Under the pieces are notes generated by a model. That model was not told the origin of the DNA. It did no database searches and saw nothing but the letters and a program-made list of their open reading frames with translations. The translations under genes and the position numbers were made by a program. Below, piece by piece: positions 18,542 through 28,323 of a DNA stretch of 64,000 nt. This stretch comes from an uncultured Aquimarina sp. Lineage in GTDB: Bacteria > Bacteroidota > Bacteroidia > Flavobacteriales > Flavobacteriaceae. The stretch spans positions 806,001 to 870,000 of the forward strand of contig CANMSL010000001.1 in NCBI GenBank assembly GCA_947500505.1, given 5' to 3'. How positions within the stretch are numbered: the stretch's first letter is position 1; the number at the start of each line of letters is the position of its first letter.

Positions 18542-19789
18542 ATGAAACCTCTATCTAATGAATTAAAATACTTCCTTTATGGATCAGTTTTTCTGGGGTT
18601 TAGTAGTGCTTATTCTTTATTGGTTCCTGTAATGATAGTTCCTTATATTATTCAGACGGTAGGATTAAGTAATTATGGATTATCTGTTATTGCTTTTTCT
18701 ACAACATTTTTTTTGTCATTAATTATTGACTATGGATATAATATTACAGGAGTTAATAGTTTATCAAAAAGCAAGTCTACCAAAGAAAAAGGTGCAATCA
18801 TTACTCGAATAATTTTTACGAAGGCAATAATTTGTTTATTTCTCTTTATTCTTTTTGGAATAACCTTGATTACGATACCATATCTAAAAGAGCATTGGTT
18901 ACTGTTTTCACTTTCTATGATAATTCCAGTATCCTCCATTTTCAATCTGAATTGGGCTATTCAGGGGCTTCAGATGATCAAACCGCTAAGTGGTATATCA
19001 ATTTTGAACAAAACAATATACCTACTTGGAATTTTTTTGTTTGTAAAAATTCCGGAGGATTACATTTACATCAACTTTATTTTCGGAATTGGAATTTTAG
19101 TAGCCGGATTTTATTCAATTTTATTAATTAAAAGAAGAATTCCACTACCCGCTATAAAGTTTACTTTTTCAGATTTTATATCGGAGATCAATGAAAGTAT
19201 ACATTATTTTGTTTCTAATATTAGTATTTATGTTTCCACCAGCTTATACCCTATAATTCTTGGTTTCTTTGTTTCTGTGGAAATAGTAGGTGTTTTTGCC
19301 GCAGTAGAAAAGTTATATAATGTAATGCGAGCTCCTTTCTCGATCTATATTAATCTAATGTTGCCTAGAGTATCATTTGTAGTAGAAAAGTCCTTAAGAA
19401 AAGCAATACAATCAATAAAAGAAACATACATTTTTGTCATTGGTTTTATACTAATACAAATAATGGTTGTTATTGGCTTTCAGGAGGGAATCGTTCGATA
19501 TTTTGTAAAAGATTATTTTGATTTATCCATACATTTGCTTCAAACAGCATGCGTTGGAATCGTAATTGTTCTTTTCAATTGCCCACTTTATCTATTATTA
19601 GTAGCTATGGACAAAAGAAAGGCAATCATGAGAACATTTTTATTTGTTCCTATCGTTGGGGTCATTACTTGCCTATTTTTATCAAAGTTTTATGGGGCTA
19701 AAGGTGCATTTTACACTATTATTTTTATAGAATTTTGCTATGTAGTATCCTTGCTGTTATTATATTATAAAGAATATAGGAAAAGCTAA
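18542..19789 (+). CDS. Wzx-type polysaccharide flippase (second copy)
   Basis: A 415-aa polytopic membrane protein of the polysaccharide transporter family. The opening has YSLLVPVMIVPYIIQTVGLS; about twelve hydrophobic helices follow and the C-terminus is basic. This is typical of O-antigen flippases of the RfbX class. It begins a second block with its own methyltransferase, GT2 and polymerase genes, suggesting a separate glycan module. The 174 bases upstream (18368-18541) hold no gene and no promoter that I can recognise. Confidence 0.84.
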   Translation: MKPLSNELKYFLYGSVFLGFSSAYSLLVPVMIVPYIIQTVGLSNYGLSVIAFSTTFFLSLIIDYGYNITGVNSLSKSKSTKEKGAIITRIIFTKAIICLFLFILFGITLITIPYLKEHWLLFSLSMIIPVSSIFNLNWAIQGLQMIKPLSGISILNKTIYLLGIFLFVKIPEDYIYINFIFGIGILVAGFYSILLIKRRIPLPAIKFTFSDFISEINESIHYFVSNISIYVSTSLYPIILGFFVSVEIVGVFAAVEKLYNVMRAPFSIYINLMLPRVSFVVEKSLRKAIQSIKETYIFVIGFILIQIMVVIGFQEGIVRYFVKDYFDLSIHLLQTACVGIVIVLFNCPLYLLLVAMDKRKAIMRTFLFVPIVGVITCLFLSKFYGAKGAFYTIIFIEFCYVVSLLLLYYKEYRKS

Positions 19790-19814
19790 CTTTCTTTAGT
19801 TAAACTAAATTGTT

Positions 19815-20765
19815 GTGTCAAAAACCCAATGCGAAGTTTGCAACAGCAGACAAAACGAAATAATAGATGTTAGAGAAATGATGTTTGGAACTAAGCACGT
19901 TTTTCAATATTTAGTATGTAACGATTGCGCTAGTTTAACACTTCAAAACATTCCGGAAAACTTAGGCGATTATTATCCAAATGATTATTATTCGTTTGTA
20001 GAAGAAAAACAAAACGGTTTTAAGAATTGGGTAAAGTTTAAGGTTGAAGAATATAGTTTAGGAAAAAATAGTTTTTTAGGTTCATTGTTTAGTATTTTCT
20101 TTGGGTTAGATGCTAATTTTAAAGCAATAGAAAAGTGCAATCCTAATAAGGAAACGACCAAGATATTAGATGTCGGTTGTGGAGGTGGGATTTTACTTCA
20201 TAAATTAAGAAAGCAGGGTTTTACAAAGTTGTACGGAGTTGATCCGTATATTGCTAATGATATTATTACTAAGGATATTGTTATCAAAAAAGCATCATTA
20301 ACCGACTTGTTGGTAGATGATGAAAAGTATGATGTCATTATGATGAGCCACGTATTAGAACATATGGAAAGTCCGAACCAACAATTACAAGAGGTACAGC
20401 AATTATTAAATGAAAATGGACGATTGATTATAAGAGTTCCGATTAGTTCATCACATGCTTTTGAAAAATTTAGAAATAATTGGTTTCAGATAGATGCGCC
20501 AAGACACCTGTTTATTCCTTCGCTAAGAGGAATGAATCGGTTATCTGTCAACCAAAACCTTAGGGTGCAAGATGTTTTTTTCGATTCTATGGCAATTCAA
20601 TTTACTGCTAGTCAGAATTATGCTAAAGGTATTCCGTTAAAAGATCAAGCCAACCTTCCTTTATTTAAACGTTTTTCACCTAAAAGATTATATTATTCAT
20701 TTGTTTCAAGAAAACTCAATAAATTACAAAAAGGAGATCAAGCTACTTTTATTTTTTCTAAATAA
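19815..20765 (+). CDS. SAM-dependent methyltransferase with N-terminal zinc-ribbon-like region
   Basis: A 316-aa class I methyltransferase. The N-terminus has two CxxC pairs (CEVC at 6-9 and CNDC at about 35-38), a probable zinc ribbon, followed by DYYPNDYYSF. The SAM motif is ILDVGCGGGILLHKL, and MMSHVLEHMESP is the post-II acidic motif. The start is GTG at 19815. Such zinc-ribbon methyltransferases are common in deoxysugar and O-antigen loci, where they methylate sugars. The sugar acceptor here is inferred only from context. Confidence 0.82.
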   Translation: MSKTQCEVCNSRQNEIIDVREMMFGTKHVFQYLVCNDCASLTLQNIPENLGDYYPNDYYSFVEEKQNGFKNWVKFKVEEYSLGKNSFLGSLFSIFFGLDANFKAIEKCNPNKETTKILDVGCGGGILLHKLRKQGFTKLYGVDPYIANDIITKDIVIKKASLTDLLVDDEKYDVIMMSHVLEHMESPNQQLQEVQQLLNENGRLIIRVPISSSHAFEKFRNNWFQIDAPRHLFIPSLRGMNRLSVNQNLRVQDVFFDSMAIQFTASQNYAKGIPLKDQANLPLFKRFSPKRLYYSFVSRKLNKLQKGDQATFIFSK

Positions 20766-20795
20766 TACGGCTGTCTTTTTTTAATTACAAAAAGA

Positions 20796-21806
20796 TTGAT
20801 AAACAAGCTCTACATAATACTTGTTAACCACAATGGGTATCTAGACACAATAGAATGTCTGGAATCAATTTTTAAGCAAAACGCCGAAAATATAAAGGTG
20901 CTTTTAATCGATAATAGTACTTCAGCTGTTGATTTATATGAATTAGTCGAGTGGTCAAATGGAAATCGCAACGATTATGTGAATACAGACTTCCCCAGTA
21001 TTGTGCTTCCACCGGTTTTTAAACCTATTGATTACGTCTCTATAAACGAAAGCGATTTACTTAAAAAAGAGTATTCAAACGACCTTGTAATTGTTGAAAC
21101 AAAAAAAAATAAGGGTTTTGCAGCAGCAAATAATATCGCATTACGTTACATAGAAAAGTTCGGACGCTCAGATGATTTTATTTGGTTGCTCAATAATGAC
21201 ACTATAATAGAGTCTGATACGATAAATCGACTTAAGACGGAGTTGAAAAAGGAAACTAGAGGTAATGATAAAGTATTATTTGGGACACCCTTGTTGGAGT
21301 ATTATGATCCTAAGAAAATTCAAGCTATTGGAGGCAGGTACAATAAACTCACTGGGATTACATCCCATTTGGGAGAGAAAATGCCGGTAAACTCAGATAT
21401 CGTGACAGGTTCGTTCTCTGTTGACTATCCTATCGGAGCCTCCATGATTATTTCTCATAGTTACTTGAAAAAGGTTGGACTAATGAATGAAGAATATTTT
21501 CTTTTTTATGAAGAGATAGATTGGGCAGAAAGGGCCAAAATAGAAGGAGGAAAAGTACAAATATTAGATGTTCTAGGAATTTATCATAAGCACGGGAAAT
21601 CAACATTATCAATTAAAAAAAAGAAAAAGACGGATTTTATTGATCTAACCTCCCTTCGAAGTAGGATCTTATTTTCAAAAAGATATTATAAAAACTACCT
21701 TTGGTCTGTTAGATTATTTATTTTAACCGTTACAATTTTGAAAAGATTAATATCAGGCAACTTTAATCGTATTCCAAAGATCATAAAATTGGTATTTACC
21801 ACTTAA
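20796..21806 (+). CDS. Glycosyltransferase family 2 protein
   Basis: A 336-aa GT-A transferase resembling rhamnosyltransferases (WbbL/RfbF-like). The opening LYIILVNHNGYLDTIECLES and VLLIDNST form the nucleotide-binding region, FIWLLNNDTIIESD carries the DxD-like NDD motif, and FLFYEEIDWAERAK is the acceptor motif. The start is TTG at 20796. Because dTDP-rhamnose genes open the locus, rhamnose is a plausible donor, but this is inference. It lies six bases before the next gene. Confidence 0.86.
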   Translation: MINKLYIILVNHNGYLDTIECLESIFKQNAENIKVLLIDNSTSAVDLYELVEWSNGNRNDYVNTDFPSIVLPPVFKPIDYVSINESDLLKKEYSNDLVIVETKKNKGFAAANNIALRYIEKFGRSDDFIWLLNNDTIIESDTINRLKTELKKETRGNDKVLFGTPLLEYYDPKKIQAIGGRYNKLTGITSHLGEKMPVNSDIVTGSFSVDYPIGASMIISHSYLKKVGLMNEEYFLFYEEIDWAERAKIEGGKVQILDVLGIYHKHGKSTLSIKKKKKTDFIDLTSLRSRILFSKRYYKNYLWSVRLFILTVTILKRLISGNFNRIPKIIKLVFTT

Positions 21807-21811
21807 CAATT

Positions 21812-23056
21812 TTGAAAAGCAAAAATAAGATACTAAGTGTTTTAATTCTATTGTTTTTAACTTTCTGTGTTCAATTTACAGATGTAAAAATTGGATTAAT
21901 AAAGGTATCCGAACTTCTATTGTTATGTTTAGCTCCTTTTGTGTTTTCAAAAAAGACTCATAAGTATGTAATATACCTTTTAGCCTTTTTTACAGCCACA
22001 ACACTAATATCACTCTGCGTTACCTATTTTTCGGATTTTGAATATTTAGGAAAATCATTTCTTAAACAACCATATTTAATAACCATAGGAAGATATGTGG
22101 AGTTAGTAACTTGTTTGGTACTCTGTAACTTTGTTGTTTTATATTTTGAAGTACTCAAGAGAAGAAAAGAGTTTCATAGACTTCTCCTAAAATTTATAGA
22201 TCTCAACATTATCATTACTGCAGTTTTTGCTATAATTTATATTTTGGTTTTGGTTGATGTGTTCAGTATTGAAGATACTAGAGTAGTTTATAATTATGAT
22301 ATTAGACTAAGGGGGTATTTTGTAGAGGGAGGACCTTTTGGATTAATGCTTAGCTTTATATTTATCCTGACCAGTTTTTTTAAAAAGTCAAAAAAGAGAG
22401 ATGTAAAACGACTTTTTTTGATCATAGTGATTTTGTTTATGGCGCAGTCAAAATCTGGATTTCTATGTACTATCTTATGGATCGGTATCGAAAATTATGA
22501 TTTTTTGAGAAGAAAAGTAAAATCATTTGTATACCCTCTAGTTATACTAGGAGTTATTTGTTTTTACTTTTTGTTTATAAACATTGGAGGTATGTATGTT
22601 CGCGAAATCAATAAGATTGAACAGACAGTCAAAATAAGGTCTACCGACCCTAACTTGATTATGGGTAGAATCTCTGGTGTTTTTATAACGCCAAAAATGG
22701 TTATTGATCATCCGGTTTTTGGAATTGGAACAGGTAATTATCCACTATTACGTAATAACAAAGAATATAGAGGTATTTTTCCTGTTCCTCCAGAGGAAAT
22801 TAGAATTAAAGATGCACATGGGTTTGGAGGGCTAATAGATATATTAGTCGACAATGGGCTTTTGGGGCTATTATTCTTTTCTTTTATTATGTGGCATCGA
22901 TATAAAACATTGAAACATCGTAAACATCTAAAACTACTATTAATAGGATTTCTCACGCTGTTTTGTTTTGGAGTACAGATATATTTTCTGTACCCTTGGA
23001 TACTATTTGGTTTAATATTAACTAAAGAAGATAGATTAGATGAGATTAGTAGTTGA
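21812..23056 (+). CDS. O-antigen polymerase/ligase family membrane protein
   Basis: A 414-aa polytopic protein. The DAHGFGGLIDILVDNGLLGLL segment is split at about residues 332-352 and is the Wzy_C family signature with its conserved His and following helix. GRISGVFITPKMVIDHPVFGIG precedes it. The start is TTG at 21812. It sits between a GT2 and a GT4 gene and overlaps the latter by 17 bases. It is probably the polymerase of the second module. Confidence 0.78.
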   Translation: MKSKNKILSVLILLFLTFCVQFTDVKIGLIKVSELLLLCLAPFVFSKKTHKYVIYLLAFFTATTLISLCVTYFSDFEYLGKSFLKQPYLITIGRYVELVTCLVLCNFVVLYFEVLKRRKEFHRLLLKFIDLNIIITAVFAIIYILVLVDVFSIEDTRVVYNYDIRLRGYFVEGGPFGLMLSFIFILTSFFKKSKKRDVKRLFLIIVILFMAQSKSGFLCTILWIGIENYDFLRRKVKSFVYPLVILGVICFYFLFINIGGMYVREINKIEQTVKIRSTDPNLIMGRISGVFITPKMVIDHPVFGIGTGNYPLLRNNKEYRGIFPVPPEEIRIKDAHGFGGLIDILVDNGLLGLLFFSFIMWHRYKTLKHRKHLKLLLIGFLTLFCFGVQIYFLYPWILFGLILTKEDRLDEISS

Positions 23057-24134
23057 TGTTAGACTTATTCATAACTCTGGTATTGGTACGTACATTAAAA
23101 ATGTGTTACCAGGTATGATTGACTCATTTGATGAAGTTATTGTTTTGGCTAATCAAGAAGGGATTGATGAATTCGAATGGAAGAATAGTGTAAAGACTAT
23201 AACTTTTCCATACAAAATATATGGTTTTCTTGAGCAGCTTTATTATTCGTTGATCATTCCAGAATGTGATATTTTTTGGACCCCTCATTTTAACGCTCCA
23301 TTGTTTGGCATTGCATCAAAAAAAAGAATAGTTACCATCCATGATGTGAACCACCTTTCAAATCCTTCTAATTTTAATATTTTGAAGAGATTATGGGCAA
23401 AAGTTTTATACAAAAATGCCATCAAAAAGAGTGATCAAATTATTACAGTTTCAGAGTTTTCTAAATCAGAGGTTTTAAAATATTTTGAAGTAAATGAACA
23501 GAAAATAAACGTGATTCATTGTGGAGTTAAGCAGACTTTTGGTAAATTAAAAAATGAAGAAGTTTGTGCATTGATTTTACCCGATTCTTATTTTTTATAT
23601 GTTGGAAATGTAAAGCCACATAAAAATTTGATCACGTTATTGAAAGCATATAAAGAGCTTGATAAATCCATAAGAGCTACATATAAACTAGTGATCCTGG
23701 GAAAAAAAGAAGGTTTTATAACTAATGATCATAAGATTTTTGATTTTATAGAAAAGCATAATCTGGAAAAAGACATTCGTTTTACAGGATTTATAAAAGA
23801 TCACGAAGTCCCAATTGTATATAAACAAGCAGCTATGTTTATTTTTCCTTCTTTGTATGAAGGCTTTGGGTTACCAATTTTAGAGGCAATGAGCTGTGGA
23901 GTTCCAGTTTTAAGTTCGGACAGGGCAAGTTTACCGGAAATTGGTGGGGAGGCTTCGTTATATTTTGACCCATTAAACCCTAGAGAATTAAAGGAAAAAA
24001 TCACCTTACTGATTAATGATAAGAAACTACAATCGGAAATGATTAAAAAGGGAATTGAACATGCTAAGAAATTTAATTGGGAACGATCGGTTCAAAAATA
24101 TCTAGAGATTTTGAACAAACTTTTAAGTGAATAA
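23040..24134 (+). CDS. Glycosyltransferase family 4 (GT1-superfamily) protein
   Basis: A 364-aa GT-B enzyme. The N-terminus shows MRLVVDVRLIHNSGIGTYIK, with VTIHDVNHL and ITVSEFSKSEV in the acceptor half. The donor half has YVGNVKPHKNL and the EX7E motif EGFGLPILE followed by AMSCGVPVLSSD. These are hallmarks of mannosyltransferase-type GT4 enzymes, though the sugar cannot be fixed. The ATG at 23040 lies inside the end of the polymerase gene. A 52-base gap follows. Confidence 0.88.
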   Translation: MRLVVDVRLIHNSGIGTYIKNVLPGMIDSFDEVIVLANQEGIDEFEWKNSVKTITFPYKIYGFLEQLYYSLIIPECDIFWTPHFNAPLFGIASKKRIVTIHDVNHLSNPSNFNILKRLWAKVLYKNAIKKSDQIITVSEFSKSEVLKYFEVNEQKINVIHCGVKQTFGKLKNEEVCALILPDSYFLYVGNVKPHKNLITLLKAYKELDKSIRATYKLVILGKKEGFITNDHKIFDFIEKHNLEKDIRFTGFIKDHEVPIVYKQAAMFIFPSLYEGFGLPILEAMSCGVPVLSSDRASLPEIGGEASLYFDPLNPRELKEKITLLINDKKLQSEMIKKGIEHAKKFNWERSVQKYLEILNKLLSE

Positions 24135-24186
24135 TGAAACACTCGAAACAACTTCTTTAAAAATTTAGTGATCGACTACACGCGTA

Positions 24187-25434
24187 ATGAGACAGAAATT
24201 TATCAATCATTATAACAACATTCAATTCTTTTTACTTCTGGTACTGGCTGCTTTTCCAATACTTCCAAAAGGAATACAAAGCACAGTAATAGTTTTAATG
24301 AGTGTTTCGACTACAATTTATTTTTTTATAGAGGGTAAGAAACATTGGAGCTACAAAAAGATAAAAGTTTTGGTAGTCCTCGGCTCTCTTCCGATCATCA
24401 ATTCTGTTAGTCTACTTTATTCAGAGAATTTACAATTAGGATTTAAGTATATTTTTCGTTTATCTCCAATGATTTTGATAGTATTAGTCTTTTTAATAGG
24501 TAAAGTCTCAATATTGAGCACAGAACGATTATATAAGCTATTTGTAATTTTCATAATATCACTGATACTTCTTTTATCGTTTCTACATATTAATTTTTTA
24601 GATGAGATATATACTAATGATATATCACCCTGGGAACTAAGAAGCTATATGGAGGAGTTTATCAATATTCACGGCACATATTTATCGATGTGGATTGGTA
24701 TGGGTATCTTGATTTTAATATGGTTATTGTGTAAAAGCTCACGAAAAACTTTGATGAGAATCGCAGGGGGCCTTTTCTTACTATACTTTTATTATTGGTT
24801 GTACGTAATTGGGGCAAGGATGCCGTTTTTTGCAACCTTAATTTCATCGATGTTTTTATTTTTATTTTTGTTGAGAACTCCCTTAAAGATCATTGTTATA
24901 AGCTTCTTAATACTTGGAATCGCCGGATGTATTGTTTTTAAGCCTCAAATTTACTCTAAAATTGAGGAATTAAGTGATTATAAAAATGCTATTCCAGCAG
25001 GAAAATATGAGAATACAAACCCTTTAATCTCAAACGAAAATATAAGGAGTGTCATCTATTATTGTTCATTTAAAATTTTTGTTGAGGAACCTTTGTTTGG
25101 ATATGGGACGGGGAGTGTGAATAAACAATTGCAAGGATGTTATGATGAGGATTTTAATCATACAGATCTTTTTAAAAGGTTTCAATTTAACTCGCATAGT
25201 CAGTATCTTCAGGTTATATTGTCATCAGGACTAATAGGGTTCCTGTTCTATATAATTTCACTTATGGTGCTTGTAAAATGGTCATTTAGTAGGGTAAAAC
25301 TTTATGTGGGATTTTTACTTTTGATTTTCCTTTGTTTTACTTTTGAGAACATTCTTTATAGACATGACGGAATTATTTTTTTTAGTTTCTTTAATTCAGT
25401 TTTGTTTTTCACAAGAAACAAAGACAATCAATAA
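24187..25434 (+). CDS. O-antigen ligase/polymerase family membrane protein
   Basis: A 415-aa polytopic protein related to the one at 5205: both open with an AFPxLPxxxQS segment and have a SENLQLGFKYIFR-type SEN motif. The Wzy_C motif is NSHSQYLQVILSSG, with FGYGTGSVN before it. Its late RHDGIIFFSFFNSVLFF resembles the ends of the proteins at 5205 and 32090. It begins 52 bases after a GT4 gene and is followed by a 193-base gap. It may be a ligase or polymerase. Confidence 0.8.
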   Translation: MRQKFINHYNNIQFFLLLVLAAFPILPKGIQSTVIVLMSVSTTIYFFIEGKKHWSYKKIKVLVVLGSLPIINSVSLLYSENLQLGFKYIFRLSPMILIVLVFLIGKVSILSTERLYKLFVIFIISLILLLSFLHINFLDEIYTNDISPWELRSYMEEFINIHGTYLSMWIGMGILILIWLLCKSSRKTLMRIAGGLFLLYFYYWLYVIGARMPFFATLISSMFLFLFLLRTPLKIIVISFLILGIAGCIVFKPQIYSKIEELSDYKNAIPAGKYENTNPLISNENIRSVIYYCSFKIFVEEPLFGYGTGSVNKQLQGCYDEDFNHTDLFKRFQFNSHSQYLQVILSSGLIGFLFYIISLMVLVKWSFSRVKLYVGFLLLIFLCFTFENILYRHDGIIFFSFFNSVLFFTRNKDNQ

Positions 25435-25498
25435 TCAAATGAATTGTATTTATAGCCCAAAGCTTAAATTAAGTACTTACACATAGAAGGTATTTAAA

Positions 25499-25531
25499 TT
25501 TGACAATAAATTTTAAAAAGGGTTATTTTTA
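25499..25531 (+). promoter_or_regulatory. Possible promoter (TTTG and TATTTTTA)
   Basis: TTTG at 25499-25502 is followed after 21 bases by TATTTTTA (25524-25531), one base from the TAnnTTTG consensus. It precedes the GT4 gene at 25628 by about 97 bases. A short CTTATGA/TCATAAG inverted pair (25589-25595 and 25607-25613) lies in the presumed leader. The 193-base gap otherwise holds no gene. Confidence 0.4.
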
Positions 25532-25627
25532 CGCTATGGTAACACCCTGAGCAAGTAAGACCTTTAGTTTTATAAGAAAGTTTTGAGTCTTATGAATATT
25601 AGGTAGTCATAAGTCCTTTATTAATAC

Positions 25628-26791
25628 ATGATATACAATATAAAAAAAGCTGTAATACACGATTGGTATACGCAATACAGAGGAGGAGAACGATGTGTAG
25701 AAAGCTTTACCAATGTTTGGAATGATTTTGATCATTTTACTTTGGTGAATACTTTGGGAAAAGAAGAGTGTCAAAGAATATTTAAAGGCAATAATGTAAA
25801 AACATCTTTTATTGAGAGACTTCCTTTTGGCAAAACAAAATATCGTTCGTATTTACCTCTTTTTCCTTTGGCTATTGAACAATTTGACCTCACGGATTAT
25901 GAATTGATCATATCATCATCATCCTGTGTTGCAAAAGGGGTGCTGACCCGGCAAGACCAGTTGCATATTACGTATATGCATTCTCCGGTGCGATACGCCT
26001 GGGATTTATATCATCAGTATTTAAAAGAAAGTGGTTTACAAAAAGGTCTTAAAGCAAGAGTTGCTAAATATTTTCTTCATAAACTAAGAATTTGGGATGT
26101 GTCTACTGCTAACAGACCAGATTTTTACATTGCTAATTCTAAATATGTAGCAAAAAGAATAAAAAAAATATATGGAAAAGAAGCTCAGGTAATTTATCCA
26201 CCTGTAGATATCGATTCTTTTGAAATTTCAGAAGAGGTCTCTGACTACTATGTTACTTGTTCCTCTATGGTACCTTATAAAAAAGTCGACTTGATTGTAA
26301 AAACATTTGCAACAACTACTACTAAATTAGTTGTGATCGGAGATGGACCGGACTATAAAAAAATTAAAAAATTGAGCTCTAGTAATATCGAATTAAAGGG
26401 ATATCTGGATACAGAAGGGAAAAGCGAAATACTAAAAAAGGCAAAAGCATTTATTTTTGCTGCCGAAGAAGATTTTGGTATTGCTCCTTTAGAAGCTCAG
26501 GCTTGTGGAGTTCCTGTAATCGCTTTTGCAAAAGGGGGAATTCTGGAAACTATAAAAGGCGGTTATATTACTGATAAAAATATTCATGAGAAAACAGGAA
26601 TTTTCTATAAAGAACAAACGATAGCATCCATGCTTGAAGCAATTCGATTTTTTGAAGAGGTTGAAACTTCTTTTGATAAAAAATCTATTCGAAAACATGC
26701 AGAATCTTTTAGTCGAGAAAGGTTTGAAGAAGAAATTAAAGAAACGGTTCATAGATTATATTCTCAATGGAAAAGGAAAAATAATTCCTAA
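25628..26791 (+). CDS. Glycosyltransferase family 4 protein (WbaZ-like)
   Basis: A 387-aa GT-B transferase. The opening AVIHDWYTQYRGGERCVESF and ITYMHSPVRYAWDLYHQYL are characteristic of the WbaZ mannosyltransferase-like group. The donor half has VTCSSMVPYKKVDLIV and AAEEDFGIAPLEAQACGVP with the EX7E motif. It is five bases from the WcaJ-like gene, suggesting that it adds an early sugar after the initiating step. It has a possible promoter about 100 bases upstream. Confidence 0.87.
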   Translation: MIYNIKKAVIHDWYTQYRGGERCVESFTNVWNDFDHFTLVNTLGKEECQRIFKGNNVKTSFIERLPFGKTKYRSYLPLFPLAIEQFDLTDYELIISSSSCVAKGVLTRQDQLHITYMHSPVRYAWDLYHQYLKESGLQKGLKARVAKYFLHKLRIWDVSTANRPDFYIANSKYVAKRIKKIYGKEAQVIYPPVDIDSFEISEEVSDYYVTCSSMVPYKKVDLIVKTFATTTTKLVVIGDGPDYKKIKKLSSSNIELKGYLDTEGKSEILKKAKAFIFAAEEDFGIAPLEAQACGVPVIAFAKGGILETIKGGYITDKNIHEKTGIFYKEQTIASMLEAIRFFEEVETSFDKKSIRKHAESFSRERFEEEIKETVHRLYSQWKRKNNS

Positions 26792-26796
26792 TCAAT

Positions 26797-28140
26797 ATGC
26801 AAACAGGAAAGCACTCTAAATACATAAGACCTTTATTATATTTAATAGATTTATTGATAGTCTCTTCGTTATCTTATATTTTTCTTTCTAGCAAATTAGT
26901 CGATATAGGCTTCATTGTACTTTTTTGGATTTTGCTTTCTGTTCTAGTATCAGTTTATTCAGTATATCGTTTTACTAAGATTGTCAGGATTATTTCGTTG
27001 TTTTTCAAACAGACAATTTTATTGGCATTATTGATCTTTACGTACTATTATATTAGGGAAGAGTTCATTCCGACAAAAAATATCTTTCATTTTTTTATAG
27101 CATTACTTCTGATTATCAATTTTTGGAGAATTTTACTGTTCGAAATATTCAAAAAATATAGGATTATCACCGGAAGTAATAATAAGTATGTAGTAATAAT
27201 CGGCACAAATCGATCAACAAAAAAGCTTGAGAACTTTTTTAATAATTCTCCGGAATACGGTTATCGCTTTGAAGGGTTTTTTAGTAACAAGGACGTACCC
27301 AATAAAACAGGTACCATTGAAGAGAGTTTCGATTTTATAATAGAAAGAAATATAAATGAAGTTTATTGTTCGGTTAAAGAACTCAGTAATGATCAAATAA
27401 AGATATTTATTGAATTTTGTGAAACCAATATGAAGATTCTAAAATTCATTGCAGATGACAAAGAATTGTTCTCTAAAAATCTTCAGTTGGACTATTACGA
27501 TCTTTCACCAATTATTTCATTACGTAAAATTCCATTGGATGATCCTCTTAAAGGGGGGATCAAAAGAGTTTTTGATATTATTTTTGCTCTGGCTGTTATT
27601 TGCTTCGTACTTTCATGGGTAACACCACTTTTAGCTGTATTGATAAAGTTAGAAAGCAAGGGGACGGTTTTTTTTAAACAATATAGATATGGTGCTGATT
27701 TTAATAAGTTTTTGTGCTACAAATTTCGCTCGATGACTCCAAATAAAGAATCTGATCTTATTCAGGCATCCAAAAATGATGTGAGAACAACTAAAATTGG
27801 AAAGTTTATAAGGAGAACTAGTATTGATGAACTTCCTCAGTTTTTTAATGTTTTATTTGGTGAGATGTCTGTAGTGGGACCAAGACCACTTTTAATGAGT
27901 CATACAGATGATTATAAAGATAAGATTAACCGTTTCATGTTACGACATAATGTAAAACCCGGAATAACGGGTTTAGCACAAGTAAGTGGCCACAGAGGAA
28001 ATATCGAAAAGGATTCTGATATGCAAAACAGAGTGAGATACGATGTTTTCTACGTAGAAAATTGGTCTTTAATATTAGACCTCAAAATCATTATTAAAAC
28101 CATTTTTAATGTATCAAAAGGAGAAGAAAAAGCATATTAA
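26797..28140 (+). CDS. WcaJ-like undecaprenyl-phosphate sugar phosphotransferase (copy 1)
   Basis: A 447-aa polyisoprenyl-phosphate hexose-1-phosphate transferase. The N-terminal half has four hydrophobic helices, then a nucleotide-binding-like domain (YVVIIGTNRSTKKL). One hydrophobic segment (about 252-280) precedes the catalytic domain with KFRSM, IRRTSIDELPQFFNVL, MSVVGPRP and KPGITGLAQVSG. These are the marks of WcaJ/WbaP enzymes that start glycan synthesis. A homologous copy lies at 30626. Confidence 0.9.
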   Translation: MQTGKHSKYIRPLLYLIDLLIVSSLSYIFLSSKLVDIGFIVLFWILLSVLVSVYSVYRFTKIVRIISLFFKQTILLALLIFTYYYIREEFIPTKNIFHFFIALLLIINFWRILLFEIFKKYRIITGSNNKYVVIIGTNRSTKKLENFFNNSPEYGYRFEGFFSNKDVPNKTGTIEESFDFIIERNINEVYCSVKELSNDQIKIFIEFCETNMKILKFIADDKELFSKNLQLDYYDLSPIISLRKIPLDDPLKGGIKRVFDIIFALAVICFVLSWVTPLLAVLIKLESKGTVFFKQYRYGADFNKFLCYKFRSMTPNKESDLIQASKNDVRTTKIGKFIRRTSIDELPQFFNVLFGEMSVVGPRPLLMSHTDDYKDKINRFMLRHNVKPGITGLAQVSGHRGNIEKDSDMQNRVRYDVFYVENWSLILDLKIIIKTIFNVSKGEEKAY

Positions 28141-28323
28141 TAATTAGTGTCCTTCATTTGCAGATATTATTTTTCTCAAAATGGTTAATAAATCATAAGA
28201 AAACCCGATTTTTGAATTTTAATTTTATCCATTAATGAAATTATCAATAATAATCCGGTTAATGTAGATTGAATTAATTATTGAGCATTTTTCCTGACGG
28301 ATAAAAAACAATAGAATAGACAG